A DNA stretch of 64,000 nt from Stenopsyche tienmushanensis. Its lineage: Eukaryota > Arthropoda > Insecta > Trichoptera > Stenopsychidae. The notes below the pieces were generated by a model. It was not told where the DNA came from. It saw only the letters and a program-made list of their open reading frames with translations, and made no database searches. The first letter of the stretch is position 1, and the number at the start of each line of letters is the position of its first letter. The position numbers were made by a program, and so were the translations under genes. The stretch spans positions 1,885,501 through 1,949,500 of the forward strand of contig WACJ01000524.1 in assembly GCA_008973525.1 (NCBI GenBank), in the 5' to 3' direction. Shown in pieces: positions 47,452 to 59,898 of the stretch.

Positions 47452-50400
47452 AGATTTTCTTATCTGATATTAGTCCGCAACCACGAACCAAGATTGCATT
47501 TTCGGCATTAATTCGAACTTGACAGTCGTGGCAGAAAAACTGCTAAGTTTTTGATCCCTATAAGCATTGAATAGGAGTTGGGAAGGATTGCAAAGTCTAT
47601 TCTCAAAGAAACAAAGCCGGCAAAAAGCATCAAACCACATATTGTAATACTTGACTCGAAAAGCTGGGCATGAGTCTTGGCAATTATTTTATGAAATATC
47701 ACACACAACAAAATTACAGAAACTAATATTTAAGAAATTATATTCATAAAGATGTAAAGATATAAAAGTTTCATTTGTGTGTGATGGTTTTAAGTTAAAA
47801 TTTCGTACAATAACATTTTCAAATATTTCATGATTCAATCCAATACATTATATTAGATTTAAAAGCCATTCATTATCAAAATCAGTATTTGCAGATAATG
47901 TTATGCAGCATCATTAAGGACTCAAATATGGATCGTTTAGTGGAATGGAAAGAAGCCTGGTGGTAAATCAAATACAACGTGTAGAGCTCGTTTTCCATCA
48001 TTCTTGATATCAGAGCACATCAGATGCAAAATGATCTACACCCTATTTAGATTTCAACTTACACTTTGATTCATTTACAATTCAGAAACGTTCTGAACGA
48101 TCTAATAGCATCAAAACTCTAAATAAGATTATTTTTATTTTCCGATTATGAAAGCCTAATTTAAATTATATAATAATCATTAATTTGAAAAGGCTTTAAA
48201 TAGGCGTTTTTGAATTATTGAAATCGATTTTTCTTTATTTAAAATTTTATTACGAAACATTGATATTGGAGCTTGTATCCTATTTAAAGAATGGATTTTG
48301 CAAATATTAATATATGGTCATGTAATATGAAAAATTAATGTTAAGCTAGTCAGAAGTAAGCAAAAACATTCGTAGTGAAGTTGACATGGATGCAACTTAA
48401 GCTACTACTTTTTCAAAGGTAGTTTACGAAATTTCTACCAAAATAATTTCTAAATAGTGTTAAACCACAGATTGGAAGGTCTATGAATGTTGTCGAGTCA
48501 TAGTGATTTACATCGATCTTCGTTAAAATAGCAGAAACATCGAATTGAAGATGAGCGTCAATTTATCTCTTATGTATTGATTAATCGTATTGTTTTAATG
48601 CTCATTGGATTCTTGGCAATAGTCATATTTTTGATTGCAAATCAAAACAAAAGATCTTTTGCGTTGATTTTTGATAAAAAAATAACAACAGCGTGATATG
48701 AAAAACATCGAATCGATTGAATTAAAGACTTGAATAGATGAAAAAATCCATGATATTAAATACTACCCTTGAAAATGTTATACCTTAATTCATAAACGAA
48801 AATGGTGTTATTTTTCGGTACGACGACGTTTGGCGTTGATGATCTGTCATAAACTAAAATAATTAAACTTTCATAATTCTATTCGATGTTTTCTAATGAA
48901 GATTTTATTTTAAATTTTAATGCCAAAATATTGATTTAATAGCTCAAATGAAAGATGTTTTTTCTATAAAATCTCAAAATATTTGCTAAAATGGAATAAA
49001 GCAACTAATGGAAAAGTGAAGGACTATTATAACAACTGACAGAAGCAAGCTATATTATTTATATTGATTTTGAAATAAGTAGACGGGGTATTTTTTTCTT
49101 TAAAAGTGACATGCTATAAAATTGTTTATTGAAAGCTATTTGGACAAGACAAGCAATAGAGCAAAAATTTTGGAGGCGCTGCTAAGTATTTGTGCAAAGA
49201 GCTCTTTAATTAAAGTTTACCTAGAGTGGTACTGATATGCCGTTATGACGGCGCTCTATTTATTGTGCAAATACACCCCACGGGTAAAGGATGAACCTTA
49301 ATGTAATGCTCAAAAGGACACGTATAGAAGAGGGATGATGAGCGTGCCAAAGTATTAGCTGTGGGTTGCGTGTATGACACGCTTTCTCTATATAATAATG
49401 ACAATCGTCTACCCCATACAACCGTTTGCTTCAAATTGAAATGTGAAGTTATTTTTGGTAGTTGTATGAAGAAAACTCAGCGCTAGCTGAATGAAGCAAT
49501 TCTGTGGGTTGGAATTGAAGCGGCAGACTTGCTAAGGGTAGCTTTTATCGCGTTGTGGATATGAACATTAAAAATGAAACAAACCGAGACAAAAGCACAA
49601 CTGAAACACCTGACATCTCAAATATCACAAACTACGTCAATAACGCTCAAAATATGATGAAAATATCGAATATTTATAATTTCATTATTAAAAATTTCAT
49701 CTATTTACATCAAGTAAAATTATCTTTATGCTGCGAATTTTTAATAAATATCTGCATATTATAAAACAACAATTAAAGCCGTTTTACATCCGTAGATTTG
49801 GAAGCAGTGTGTACCATACTTTTGGAAAAAATTGCCATAATTAACGTCAACCCTCGAATTTGAAGCAGATGAAATTGGGGCGATAAGTCGTACGCCGTTT
49901 TTGCCATACAAAACCATCCATTTCGGTCAACCCAAAGTTTTCCAGTGATTAAAGAAGAAAACAAGTCAGAATAAATTGGGTTTCTGCAAAAATAGCAATT
50001 GCACATTAAAAAAAATATGGCCTACCTTTTCATTGCAACTGTATTGATTTTTACGAACGGACGAACGTCCGCCTGAAATTTCTAATAGACAAGTTTGTAA
50101 AGGCTTTGTGCGGAATATCCTTTCAGAAGTATGCTTGAACGAACACAGCGAATTCATTTAATAAGATTTTCAGCTTATTTAGATATAAAATTTTGAATAA
50201 AAGCCACTAAAATATTTATGCCGTACAAATGCTCCCTTATCCGGGGATTTTAACGAGTGAGATATAATTTAATAAATTCGCATTTAATCTATCAAATCTG
50301 CCGATTAAATATACATTAAATATATGAATATCATCAATAATATATTTAGAAAATAATATAGATTTTACTATTCGCTAACGTGTATGTTTCATTGGATACA

Positions 50401-50944
50401 AAAAGTTTTCTGTGTTTAAAGCGAGAAACTAATTAAAATCCTTTGGCGAAATAGGCATTCATTAAAAAGACAATTAGGATCAAGTATTGGATACAGAAAA
50501 CAGAAATTCGAGCAGGAAGACTATACCAAAGCATAAAATATATATGTAGGGGAATTGGACGTGGTATTGCGCCGTTATCAATCATGTTCAATCCCTAACA
50601 GTGGCAAAAACTAAATAATTACCCATAGGCTATATTAAGATCGACAATTTTAAAAATCAGTATAACTACGTATGGATATACTGCAAAGACAAATTTAACT
50701 ACAAACAATTTAAATTTCAACAAAATTACAACCTAATAAGATGAATTATAAGTAGGCCAATGAATACTTTTGGGCGTATCCGTTATAGGATTTAGGCAAT
50801 CCCTATAAAAGATTTTTCTGAGGATAAAGTTTTTGTATTTGATGGTTTCCTATTGATATGAATTGGTGTTTTTAGGTAGGGAATTTTCTATGAGTAAATG
50901 GTGAATTTAACGTTAAATATTGATAGTATGGTAACCAGCGACAT
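47452..50944. other. no recognised gene
   Basis: AT-rich with a moderately GC-raised block at about 49220-49560 and another at 49780-50110. Short open frames there (49243-49434, 49773-50157 on the minus strand) match nothing I know. Confidence 0.4.
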
Positions 50945-51105
50945 TATGAAGCTGATTATTTTTTTTACAAATTTTAGCCATGTTTATAGAAGCCCTAGTC
51001 ACATTGTATCCGAAGTAGACGACGTTTATTTAACAATAATTAAGGTGAACTACTTGTAGACAAAAAAGCAGCTTTATAGATTTTAATTTAATGCCGGTAT
51101 ATACA
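50945..51105 (-). repeat. dispersed repeat, copy B
   Basis: Reverse complement of 4485-4625; shared landmarks AATAAACGTCGTCTAC, TTAATTATTGTT and GGCATTAAATTAAAATCT. Class unknown. Confidence 0.6.
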
Positions 51106-51232
51106 ATTATTTATATTTCGAAAATTCCTTTAATTTTTAAACAATCGGTGGTCAAGTAAGCCAAAGTAGTTGTATATACTATAAAATCGATACTTTTTTA
51201 CATGGGTCTGATTTAAGGATACTCAAAAATAT

Positions 51233-51318
51233 CACTCAATATGCTCGTAGTTTTTATTAGAAGAACCTGCGAAAATATGATCCCAAAAGAAAAAAAAATC
51301 CTACAAACTTATTGAGTG
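51233..51318. mobile_element. CACTCAATAAGT miniature element, copy 2
   Basis: 86 bp with left end CACTCAATATGCTCGTAG and right end the inverse of CACTCAATAAGTTTGTAGGA. The interior is shorter than in the other copies. Confidence 0.7.
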
Positions 51319-52984
51319 ATGTTTTGTATAATATATACAATTGTGATAATAATCGTGCCATTAAAATTTATTGACACATTTAACGATATTTATTAAGTAC
51401 ATTAATTTGTAAACTATAAAATATGATACGTTGCATGTTTTTATATGAACTTTAAAGCATTTTAAGCGATATTTCATGGAATATCGTTATATTCATGTGT
51501 GGAGCGTTTCAAAATATATTTTTATTAGGGAATTTCATCAGATAATACTTCTACATTTAGATTTTTGATTGCGGTAATTATGATAAAGCTTTGTGCTGAT
51601 AATACATTGAATTATTTTTTCGATGTGTATCTGTTAAATAAAGATCTATAGATAAAGTAGTATGTTATTAAATAATGTGTGACAGTGATAAATCGTGGAT
51701 AATTGCCTTCCTCGAGGGAGAAATAGTGTGAATAAGAAGAAAATAAATAATCAAAACAATAGTAATGCCTACTTCATTTCATGGCTGAAATGTCGGACAA
51801 AGTGAGTGAGGGTTTAATTAAACTATCACTGGGGTTGAATCTATGTGGGTCGTTTATCAAAAAAGAAGGTTGCCCGATACTTTGATATTTAATATAAATT
51901 CCGACATGTAATTTATTATGGCGATCTTTAAAAACGTTATTGTTTGATACAAATAAAAGGGATGCCTTTTTTATTACTAGGGATTATCATGAAAAAATAC
52001 AATTACTATATTCTATCGAACAAGTGTGACTCTTGATGTATTCTCTTTGGTGAAAGAACACAGACTTAGAAAGTTGGTCATTTAATGAAGATTTGCAACT
52101 GCTGCGATGGAAAACTATCGCCAAAGAAAGGAGGAGATACGAGAAGAACTTTGATAATTTAAAATGGTGAATCTACGACACTTAAAATATAGCTGAAATT
52201 TATTTTTTTAATAAAAATCGTAAAACTATAATGGCGAATATTCGTCCGTAGGCTTAAAAATAAATTTAAGATATTTGATTCTCGGTGTGGTACTCGATTT
52301 ATCAAGATTGAGAAGGGGTTGAATGTCAAATTACGCCGATTACTCAATAGCGATAAAGGCCTGACACTGCAAATAATTTAGACCAAAGCCAGGAATTAAC
52401 TCATTTATTTAGAAACTAAGCTTTTGAAGAAATTTAGGCATATATTATATATATTCATTAAAAAATATAATAATAACAATTGCATCCTGTAGAATATGTT
52501 ATAGATGCTGATGATAAAATTGAGAAACGTCGGTTTAAATCAATCAATAGAGGTAGGGTTCGAATAGAAAATCTAAAGCAAACATTGAAGATTGTAACAT
52601 CAGCAAACGATATGATTTAAGACACAAACAATGGTATTTTTGTGTATTTTACGAGGAGCGCTCGTTTTAATGCTACTGCTTACTAGGACGATATTTTAGA
52701 ATAAATTTGGTATTCCAAGGAGACTTGTTTGCCGACATATGGTTGATTCAACTCATAGTGATGCGGATTATTCAAGAACGAATTTATGAAAAAAAAACTG
52801 AACAATCGCGTCTCCCAGGTACAATATACACGATAATAAAATCACATTTGCATTAATACCATGCATACGCTCGCAAACACAAGAATAAGTATGAATCTAT
52901 TTTTATTATAATAAATGAGTAGAAATATTTATCCTATTAAATAGAGGAAAGATTAGGGAGAAATATCGGAAAAAATTGATTTGT

Positions 52985-53055
52985 TAGGTTAAGTGATTGG
53001 ACTTGTAATTCAATCATCTTGAGTTCGAATCTTACGGAAGGTATGGGTGGCTACC
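52985..53055 (+). repeat. tRNA-Thr-like SINE head
   Basis: TTAGGTTAAGTGATTGGACT resembles an A box. TTGGA-CTTGTAA-TTCAA folds as a five-pair anticodon stem with a 7-nt loop reading TGT (Thr). GAGTTCGAATCTT is a good B box within a nearly complete T arm. No matching 5' acceptor strand is present, so this is a tRNA-derived repeat or pseudo-tRNA rather than a working gene. Confidence 0.5.
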
Positions 53056-53826
53056 ACATTTTAAAAATATATATTTACTATGTAGAATTATGTCAAAATT
53101 ATTGGCAGTAGTCCCATGAAAAGGATTGCTTAAGTCCAATTAAATCAATTGAAAAACTGGGATTCTACCCTGATGCCGCATAATAGCGAAATCATAATAG
53201 CAAACCTCGCAGATCGAGGACAGAACGGTGGAATTTGTCCCAAGTTGAAAAACTAAATGGGTCCAGGACAAATTGTTCAATATTAAAAAAATAAAGACAT
53301 ACTTTTAGGATAGTGTTCGGAAACGTTTGAGAAGAATATTTAATGCGCCCTCAATGGACTCAAAGTTGAGATCGCCAAAGTTGAGTCATTAAAATAGTCT
53401 ATTAACCAAGATCGAAAAATCGTTTCAAGATGGAATATTAGTGAGAGTAGCTTCGAATAAATCTGTAGATTTACTTTCAGTTTTATTTCGATAAATACGA
53501 ACCGATTGAAGTAATTGCTGCTCATTTGGAGGCAGTATTAGCCAACGATTTGAAAAATGTTTTCAATCGAATGAATCGATAGACATTATGTCTGTCAATT
53601 CGCCTAATCGATGTGCCACAGTAATAGATTAACGTAAAAATAGTATATGATCGTTTTCTTATTAAACAAGAATTTATATGAATTATGCCATAAAAGAAAT
53701 TTGAATAGGAGCTTGTATTAATTTTATATTTTTTATGTAATCTATAACCATTTAAATTAACGTTGCATAGCTGATATACTAACAATGTTAATTTTCTTTT
53801 AAAAGCATTCTCTTTTTTCAGTATAT

Positions 53827-54350
53827 TTGAATTATTATGTTATTGAAGTTGAAAGATGCTTTAAGAAGTTCAAATTGGACGATACAAACCTCGCAGATGA
53901 AGAAGGTCGACTAACAAATTTCGCTGACCAGGCACTTTTGACAGCTGTGGAAGAGGACGAAAGCTTAACAACGAGAATGCTGGCCTATGACTTCAATATA
54001 GACCATTTGATCATTAAGAAATCTCGGAAAAGTATGAAAATTGACTGGATGAATTTTCCACGAACTCTTCGACAAACAAAATCGAACGTGTTCGAATTTT
54101 TACCGATTTACTGCAGCATGCAATTTTGACACTGGGGATGAATCGTGGTTTCTTTTTAAAAGCACAAAAAGAAAGAAGCTTCTACTGTAAGAAGGCAACG
54201 TGGTATATTTGGTGGAACAAAAGCGGAATTATCCACTGGGAAATCATCTCAAACGGGATTTGTTATTGTGGAATATTGTTGTTTGTGTTGTTGTGGTGGA
54301 ATGACGACGATTCGATGATGAAAGTACGTTGAGATTGTGATAGAGCTTAA
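53827..54350 (+). mobile_element. mariner transposon relic, N-terminal part
   Basis: The frame reads CFKKFKLDDTNLADEEGR, then LLTAVEEDESLTTRMLAYDF and NFPRTLRQTKSNVFEF, mariner HTH-region blocks. After a frame break come pieces corresponding to the first catalytic block. No clear inverted ends or C-terminal half are visible. Confidence 0.7.
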
Positions 54351-54652
54351 TATGACGAATATGAATATGATCTTCGAAAAGTATCTTTACTTATTCTAAA
54401 TAGAATATTATTTTTAAAATTTTATTTTAAATCCCATTTTCAGACATCGTGATTCATACTACAATATATCAATAATAAATAAATTTGCTAATAATTTGAA
54501 ACAATGAGTAGCCAAGGATCTATTTAGGTCATAATTTTAATCACAAATATTTCCAAAAAACTACTATCTGCTCATACTATTTTTAATAACATGCGAGAAA
54601 TGTATGCAAAAATATAACACTTAAATATATTATATTAAGATAATTTCAAATT

Positions 54653-55785
54653 ATGACCATACAATACAAAGTGACAACCAACCCTATTCATGAAATAAAT
54701 GACTTTTTATATTGTGCTTTGTTTCGAGCTTTACTTTGGCATAATTCTAATAACCAAATCTCTCTGTGTGTTTTTTATTTATGCATGCAAAATAATGGTA
54801 AGACCCTTGATCTAGAATTATCCAATGACTCATTAATAGTATCAAAATGCATTGATTCACCTGTATTAATAGACCCATTTCATGAACCATTGGTGATATA
54901 TATTAAATTTACACCACTAACCCCTTTGAAGCCAGCCAAAAATACTAAGTACTTCTACAACAAAGTGAATTATGAACTCATAAACTCTGAGATTGATAAA
55001 ATGTACTGGTGTAATGTTGCTTTTTTCTATTCTAAATTCTATGAGACCTTAGAGATCGTCATGTCCCTAGTAATTTTATTAAATCTGGCACATATCCCAG
55101 ATGGTATTTGTCATCATTGAAATCAGTTATCAAGGAAAATAATAAATATCATCGTAAATTTAAACTATACGACAATAAATGTGACTTCATTTCATTCAAG
55201 TTTCAGCGTAATAGAGTAAAAACATTAGAAACTCAATGTTTCCTTAACTATACTCAATCAGTAGAAAATAATATTGAGAAACTGTTTAAACAATTTTGGA
55301 CATTTATTAAGTCACGTGCTAAGTCATCCGACATCTCTAGTACTATTCAATATGGAAATATTGTGGCTAATACTGGACATATGTAATACCTTCTCAGAAT
55401 TCTTTAGTTTAACTTTTATAACCCCAACTATCTTGGATAGCTCACTTGCATCAAATAATAGAGTTGAACCTTTAATGTACCTAGGAGATCTAAGAGATTG
55501 TATCAATCAATCGTGGTTCCGTTGGCCTCTACCAACTACAGACAGAATAGTTTCTTGTGTAGAACCATAATAAACCTTAATGATGTGCCAAAGGATCTTA
55601 AGTTGGATATTTTTGATTGTAATCTAATAAATGTCAAACGTCAATTAATCAATCAACAGAACAACTAAAACTTGTCTAAATTAATTCTACATGTGAAATC
55701 TTATAATTGGCTATGTAATATTTCCAATCCATGGCTAATTATATATGTAAAGCTGTTGAATTTCTATAAAGAAATAAATAAATAA
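54653..55785 (+). mobile_element. jockey-like non-LTR retrotransposon (LINE), internally deleted
   Basis: 54653-55090 reads the end of the endonuclease (NNGKTLDLELSNDSLIVSK, DPFHEPLVIYI) and the linker (KYFYNKVNYELINSEIDKMYW). 55108-55380 continues KSVIKENNKYHRKFKLYDNK and KQFWTFIKSRAKSS, the segment before the reverse transcriptase. Most of the reverse transcriptase is missing. 55480-55670 resumes with its C-terminus (RWPLPTT, IINLNDVPKDLKLDIFDCNL). An A-rich AAATAAATAAATAA tail at about 55769-55785 marks the 3' end. Frames shift several times, so it is dead. Confidence 0.8.
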
Positions 55786-55949
55786 TTCTGATTAGTGCAG
55801 TGTTTGCTAAAAATATAAAAGGGCGGAAAATTTGAACCCAAATATAGCCAGAGAATGTAGAATGATAGTCTTGGCAGCTAAATTTTCCTTTACCTAAACA
55901 TAAGGAACTTTACACAAGTTATAAGAGGGTTGGTCCTCGCAACAATGTG

Positions 55950-56480
55950 TAAATATATGGCTAGAATACCACACTATCGCCATTCAAAAGCTAGGATGCT
56001 TTCAAAGGCCAATTTAATTGAATACCCTCAACACGAACGATGCACAATAGTCCATCGATCACGCGCCCTATATAGCGCGAAAGCACGTCTTAAATAATCA
56101 GCAGATACCCCGAGCCATCACGCCCGAATAATATGAATTAGAAAGACAATTTTGAAGAATCGTGAGCTTCCAGCGATAAGAAGCACGGTTCAAATAAACA
56201 ACGAGTCGAGGAGGGAATTTGTAATCGGATTTTTTTTCGCAAGTCCCACAACACACAGAAGCAGGCAGTGCGTGCTCAACGAGCCGAACATTCTCCGTGA
56301 ACGTAGATTGTTTAACTCGCGTACGTTAAAATGCCGTTTAGCATTCTTCCATTAATCCGTAAATAGGGCTGAAAGTTTCCTCGAGAAGAAAAAGGCGCTG
56401 GGAAAGCTCGGCTCGAATTGGCCTTGCTAATGGTCACGCTAAAATTTATTCGGTTTTCGCAATCATCTGATAAGTCTCGA
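55950..56480. other. GC-raised non-coding block
   Basis: About 500 bp of visibly higher GC, including CGCGCCCTATATAGCGCG and many CpGs. No coding frame convinces: the 67-codon frame at 56152-56355 looks random. It could be a regulatory element, an old exon region or foreign insertion. Confidence 0.35.
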
Positions 56481-56948
56481 AACGAAACACTATAAAAATC
56501 TGTGTACTTTAATTATAGTTTTTTTTTTAATTTATGCAAAAAATATAAATTGATTGGCAAGCAACTATAATATAAATTTTACGAGGCGAGACTTAAATCA
56601 ATTTTTCATTTTCATTTAAATGAAGACCTGTCGAACGCAATGCTACATCATACGTATAAAATTTTAATTTAAATATTTTCTCTATTGAATTTTTTGATTT
56701 TTATGCCTTTCAACGTACTTGCAACTGCTAAAAAATGAATGTCAAAATTTAAGTAATAGAATCTGAAAATTGATCCTTTACAATCAGTTTATATCAAGAC
56801 ATGGTTCAGGAAACACATATATTTTTATTTCAATTAAAAAGTTTTATTATTTTTTGAAGAAACGAAAAAAATACACAAGAAAGGGTGGGAGGAAAAATGA
56901 CGATAGAAATTAGGGAATTGTCAATTAGGCTTTGTTGTTCATGATTAG

Positions 56949-57588
56949 GGAATCCAATACCGAACCAAAATTTCGATCCCGGGATTTCGGTATTGCATTA
57001 GACCGTCCCGAGATCAGTCTCAGAATCTCGGGACCGGGATTTTCAATAGTTTAAGAAATTACATTGATAAATTTGGTCCAAAATTACTAATAAGCCCATT
57101 TGTTATATATAAAAATAACTACGGAGACGCGGACTAAAACTCGAAGAATTCCCGATTCCCTGATTCGTAATTATATTACGGAGGAAAACAAAAATTCTGA
57201 AACCCGTATCTATTATATTTCATATCGATCTTCCTCATAATTAAAGTGGAGGTGTAGTGAATACATCACCGGTAGGGAAAAATTAAAGATAATAATATAA
57301 CAATTTGAAAAACATATATTATATGTACTGTATATATTATATGTATACATAGATTAGACAGTTACTGCCCCTAGGCATCGCCTAAGCTCGTCAATTAGTA
57401 GTTACGCCACTGTTTCCAAACGTCCAGAGTTTGGCGGGAATGTCTCGATTTAGTAGCCTTTATCGTGCTGGTGAGGTGTACCATTTCTATTAGATAAAAA
57501 TTTCAATCCCGATTTTTTTGGGATTACGTTTACTAGTCCCAGAATTTATAAGCACCTAAAACTGTCCGGGATCCCGGGATTGGATTCC
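56949..57588. mobile_element. hAT-like non-autonomous element with GGAATCCAAT ends
   Basis: Starts GGAATCCAATACCG and ends with the inverse of GGAATCCAATCCCGGGATCC. Both sides contain several CCCGGGATT-type subterminal motifs, a style common in insect hAT ends. No transposase frame lies inside its 640 bp. Target duplication was not resolved. Confidence 0.5.
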
Positions 57589-57596
57589 ATGGAAAT

Positions 57597-58370
57597 ATGG
57601 ATCTTAAGAATATCGCTCGTAAAGGACGGCCCCAAAACTTAGACGATGATATCTCGAAGTCGATGATGGAGTCAGATCCTCGTCAAACAATTGAAAAATC
57701 ATCATTGAAGATCGTCTATGATCTACAGTTAGGGATCATCTTCGTCGCAAGTTGCACAAATAAGCAATTTGGGTTCACTGTGAATTATTGCAAACGGCGA
57801 TCCACGGCGAACAATCTGTGCATCTCTTTTGTCTCGCAATGAAGAAGTTCAGATTTTGTGGCGAATTGTAATTGGAGACGAAAAGTGGATTTTATATGAT
57901 ACAATAATAGCTTTCTTCCAGATAAAGAACTGTCACTCTTTCTTGATCAACACTAACGGTAAAGAAGTTCCTTGTTTGTGTGTGATGGTATTTTTTTGGA
58001 GTTATTTATTATGAATTGCTCAAACCTCAGATCGTTACAGTGATCGTTTATTGTGAAAAAATCGAACGAATGAAACAAGAGCTTATTTAAAAACGATCTG
58101 TTTTGGTCAATTACTAAAAAAAGGATTAATCTTCACAATAACGCAAAAATTGCAGAAAAAGCTCAGGAAAAAATAAGGGAGCTTGGATTAGAAATACTAC
58201 CTCATTCAAACTGTTCCCTAGATCGTTAGAGTATACATTAAGACGTAAAAAAATGAACAAAGGTGAAGAAGGCACTTTAGGTAAGTTTTTTATTGAAAAA
58301 TCAAAGGATTTTTTCAAAAAGGGAATTAAAAAATACTTTTACATTGGCAAAATGTGAAATTTTTTAGTTG
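57597..58370 (+). mobile_element. mariner transposon relic
   Basis: Broken frames read GRPQNLDDDISKSMMESDPR (57620-57690), then LSRNEEVQILWRIVIGDEKW and ILYDT (57828-57900), containing the first catalytic Asp region. A late piece, GKFFIEKSKDFFKKGIKKLL (58275-58335), resembles the C-terminus. Multiple frameshifts; no TIRs found. Confidence 0.8.
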
Positions 58371-59898
58371 ATTAGTATTTAAGATTTCTTTCAGCATAAA
58401 AAAATGATTATTTTTCGATTCCCCTAATAATTTCGCGTGTGAAACTTATACGAATACCTTCTTGCGGTCTATGAGACTTATCCACAAATCATTATTTACA
58501 TCTGCAACATTAAAGATGCTTTATTTCGCTTGAAAGCCATTCTAGAATCCAGATTGTGCATATTTAATGTTTTATTTATGTTATATCCCATTAGGGGCTA
58601 TTTTGTTATCTATACATATCTTTAGCACACGAGGCATTGAGATTATGCTTTCAAATTGTTCACCTTTATTGGCATTAAGTACTTTTGGCAGGGTCACAAA
58701 TATAAAATTAGCCAATCTACGTTTGATTTATATATATGAACTTAATTTTATAGAATGAGTTAAAAATTCGTTATTTTAGAGCAAGAACTGCTATATTAGA
58801 TATATGTTAACATGTAACAGTTAGTTGATGCGGAAGGTGGCACATTAGTGTTCGTTAAGAAGACAGGCGTTCAGCTTATGTCCTATAATAATTTGAATGA
58901 AAATGTAAATGTGCCATAATTAATAAAGAATTTATAATGTCCGCTCGAATATCTTATTTAATCCGATTTTGAATGGTTAAAATATATCCGTTCTATATTT
59001 TACATTGTTTATGTTGTTAAATATCCCCCAAAGTGGAAGATAGGATTATGTTTTTGGAGGGATGATTTTTTTTAATACAGCCGAAAAAAATCGATTTACC
59101 TTAAGATTATGGCCCTAAATATAGACGTAGATTTTAATTCTGCCTTCATTTTATTAATCCAAGACTTTTTTTTAATTACAAGGGAAGATTTAATTCAGGG
59201 TTTTTCCAATATTTAATATCAAGGATGGTAAAGTCTCTGGGTAAATATTAAGTCCTAAAGTAATTCGTAAAATAGCCTTAATTGTCGAAGTTGGATTGAA
59301 TAACCTGCATTATGTAAATTGAAAATTTGTAGCAACGTTTAGCATAACTGACTAATTACATTTTTTTTTGTATAATCACAAGGCATATAATTAAAATTTA
59401 GTATAAAATTTCATTATTATGTTTTTTATTTTTATTATTCTATACGTATAATATAAGACGATATTTCAGTAAGAATGAAAATGAAAACTCAAATATCATT
59501 TGACGTTTCGACTTTAATGGCATTAAGCCATATAAAGAAGTTGTAAACATTTTCAAAGAAAAACGAAAAGAACGTTCGAAAGACATCAAGCTTACCATTA
59601 TCATTATCGGATGATTTATTTTCTTCTAAATTCACCATTTTTCTTCTTACTTCTTATGTATTATATATCTGTGGACAAAAAATGAATATTAGTAACATAA
59701 ATTTAGTACAAATATATATATAACATGTAATCCCTGTAATGCAGTGATCAATAACAGCAGCATTTTGGGTAGACAAGAATTCTATCGGTTGCTATAATGA
59801 AATAGTTTCATCCAAGGTATTGCGACCGGAATTCAGACAAGTGATGTTTCAACGTCGTATAAATTTATATCAAGGTATTAAAAACTCGTATAAATGTA

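Noticed and set aside
49773..50157. minus-strand frames as an exon pair
   Set aside because: No known motif and no consistent splice phase.
54653..55386. 155- and 92-codon frames as a host protein
   Set aside because: They read endonuclease and pre-RT segments of a LINE with frameshifts and an A-rich tail.
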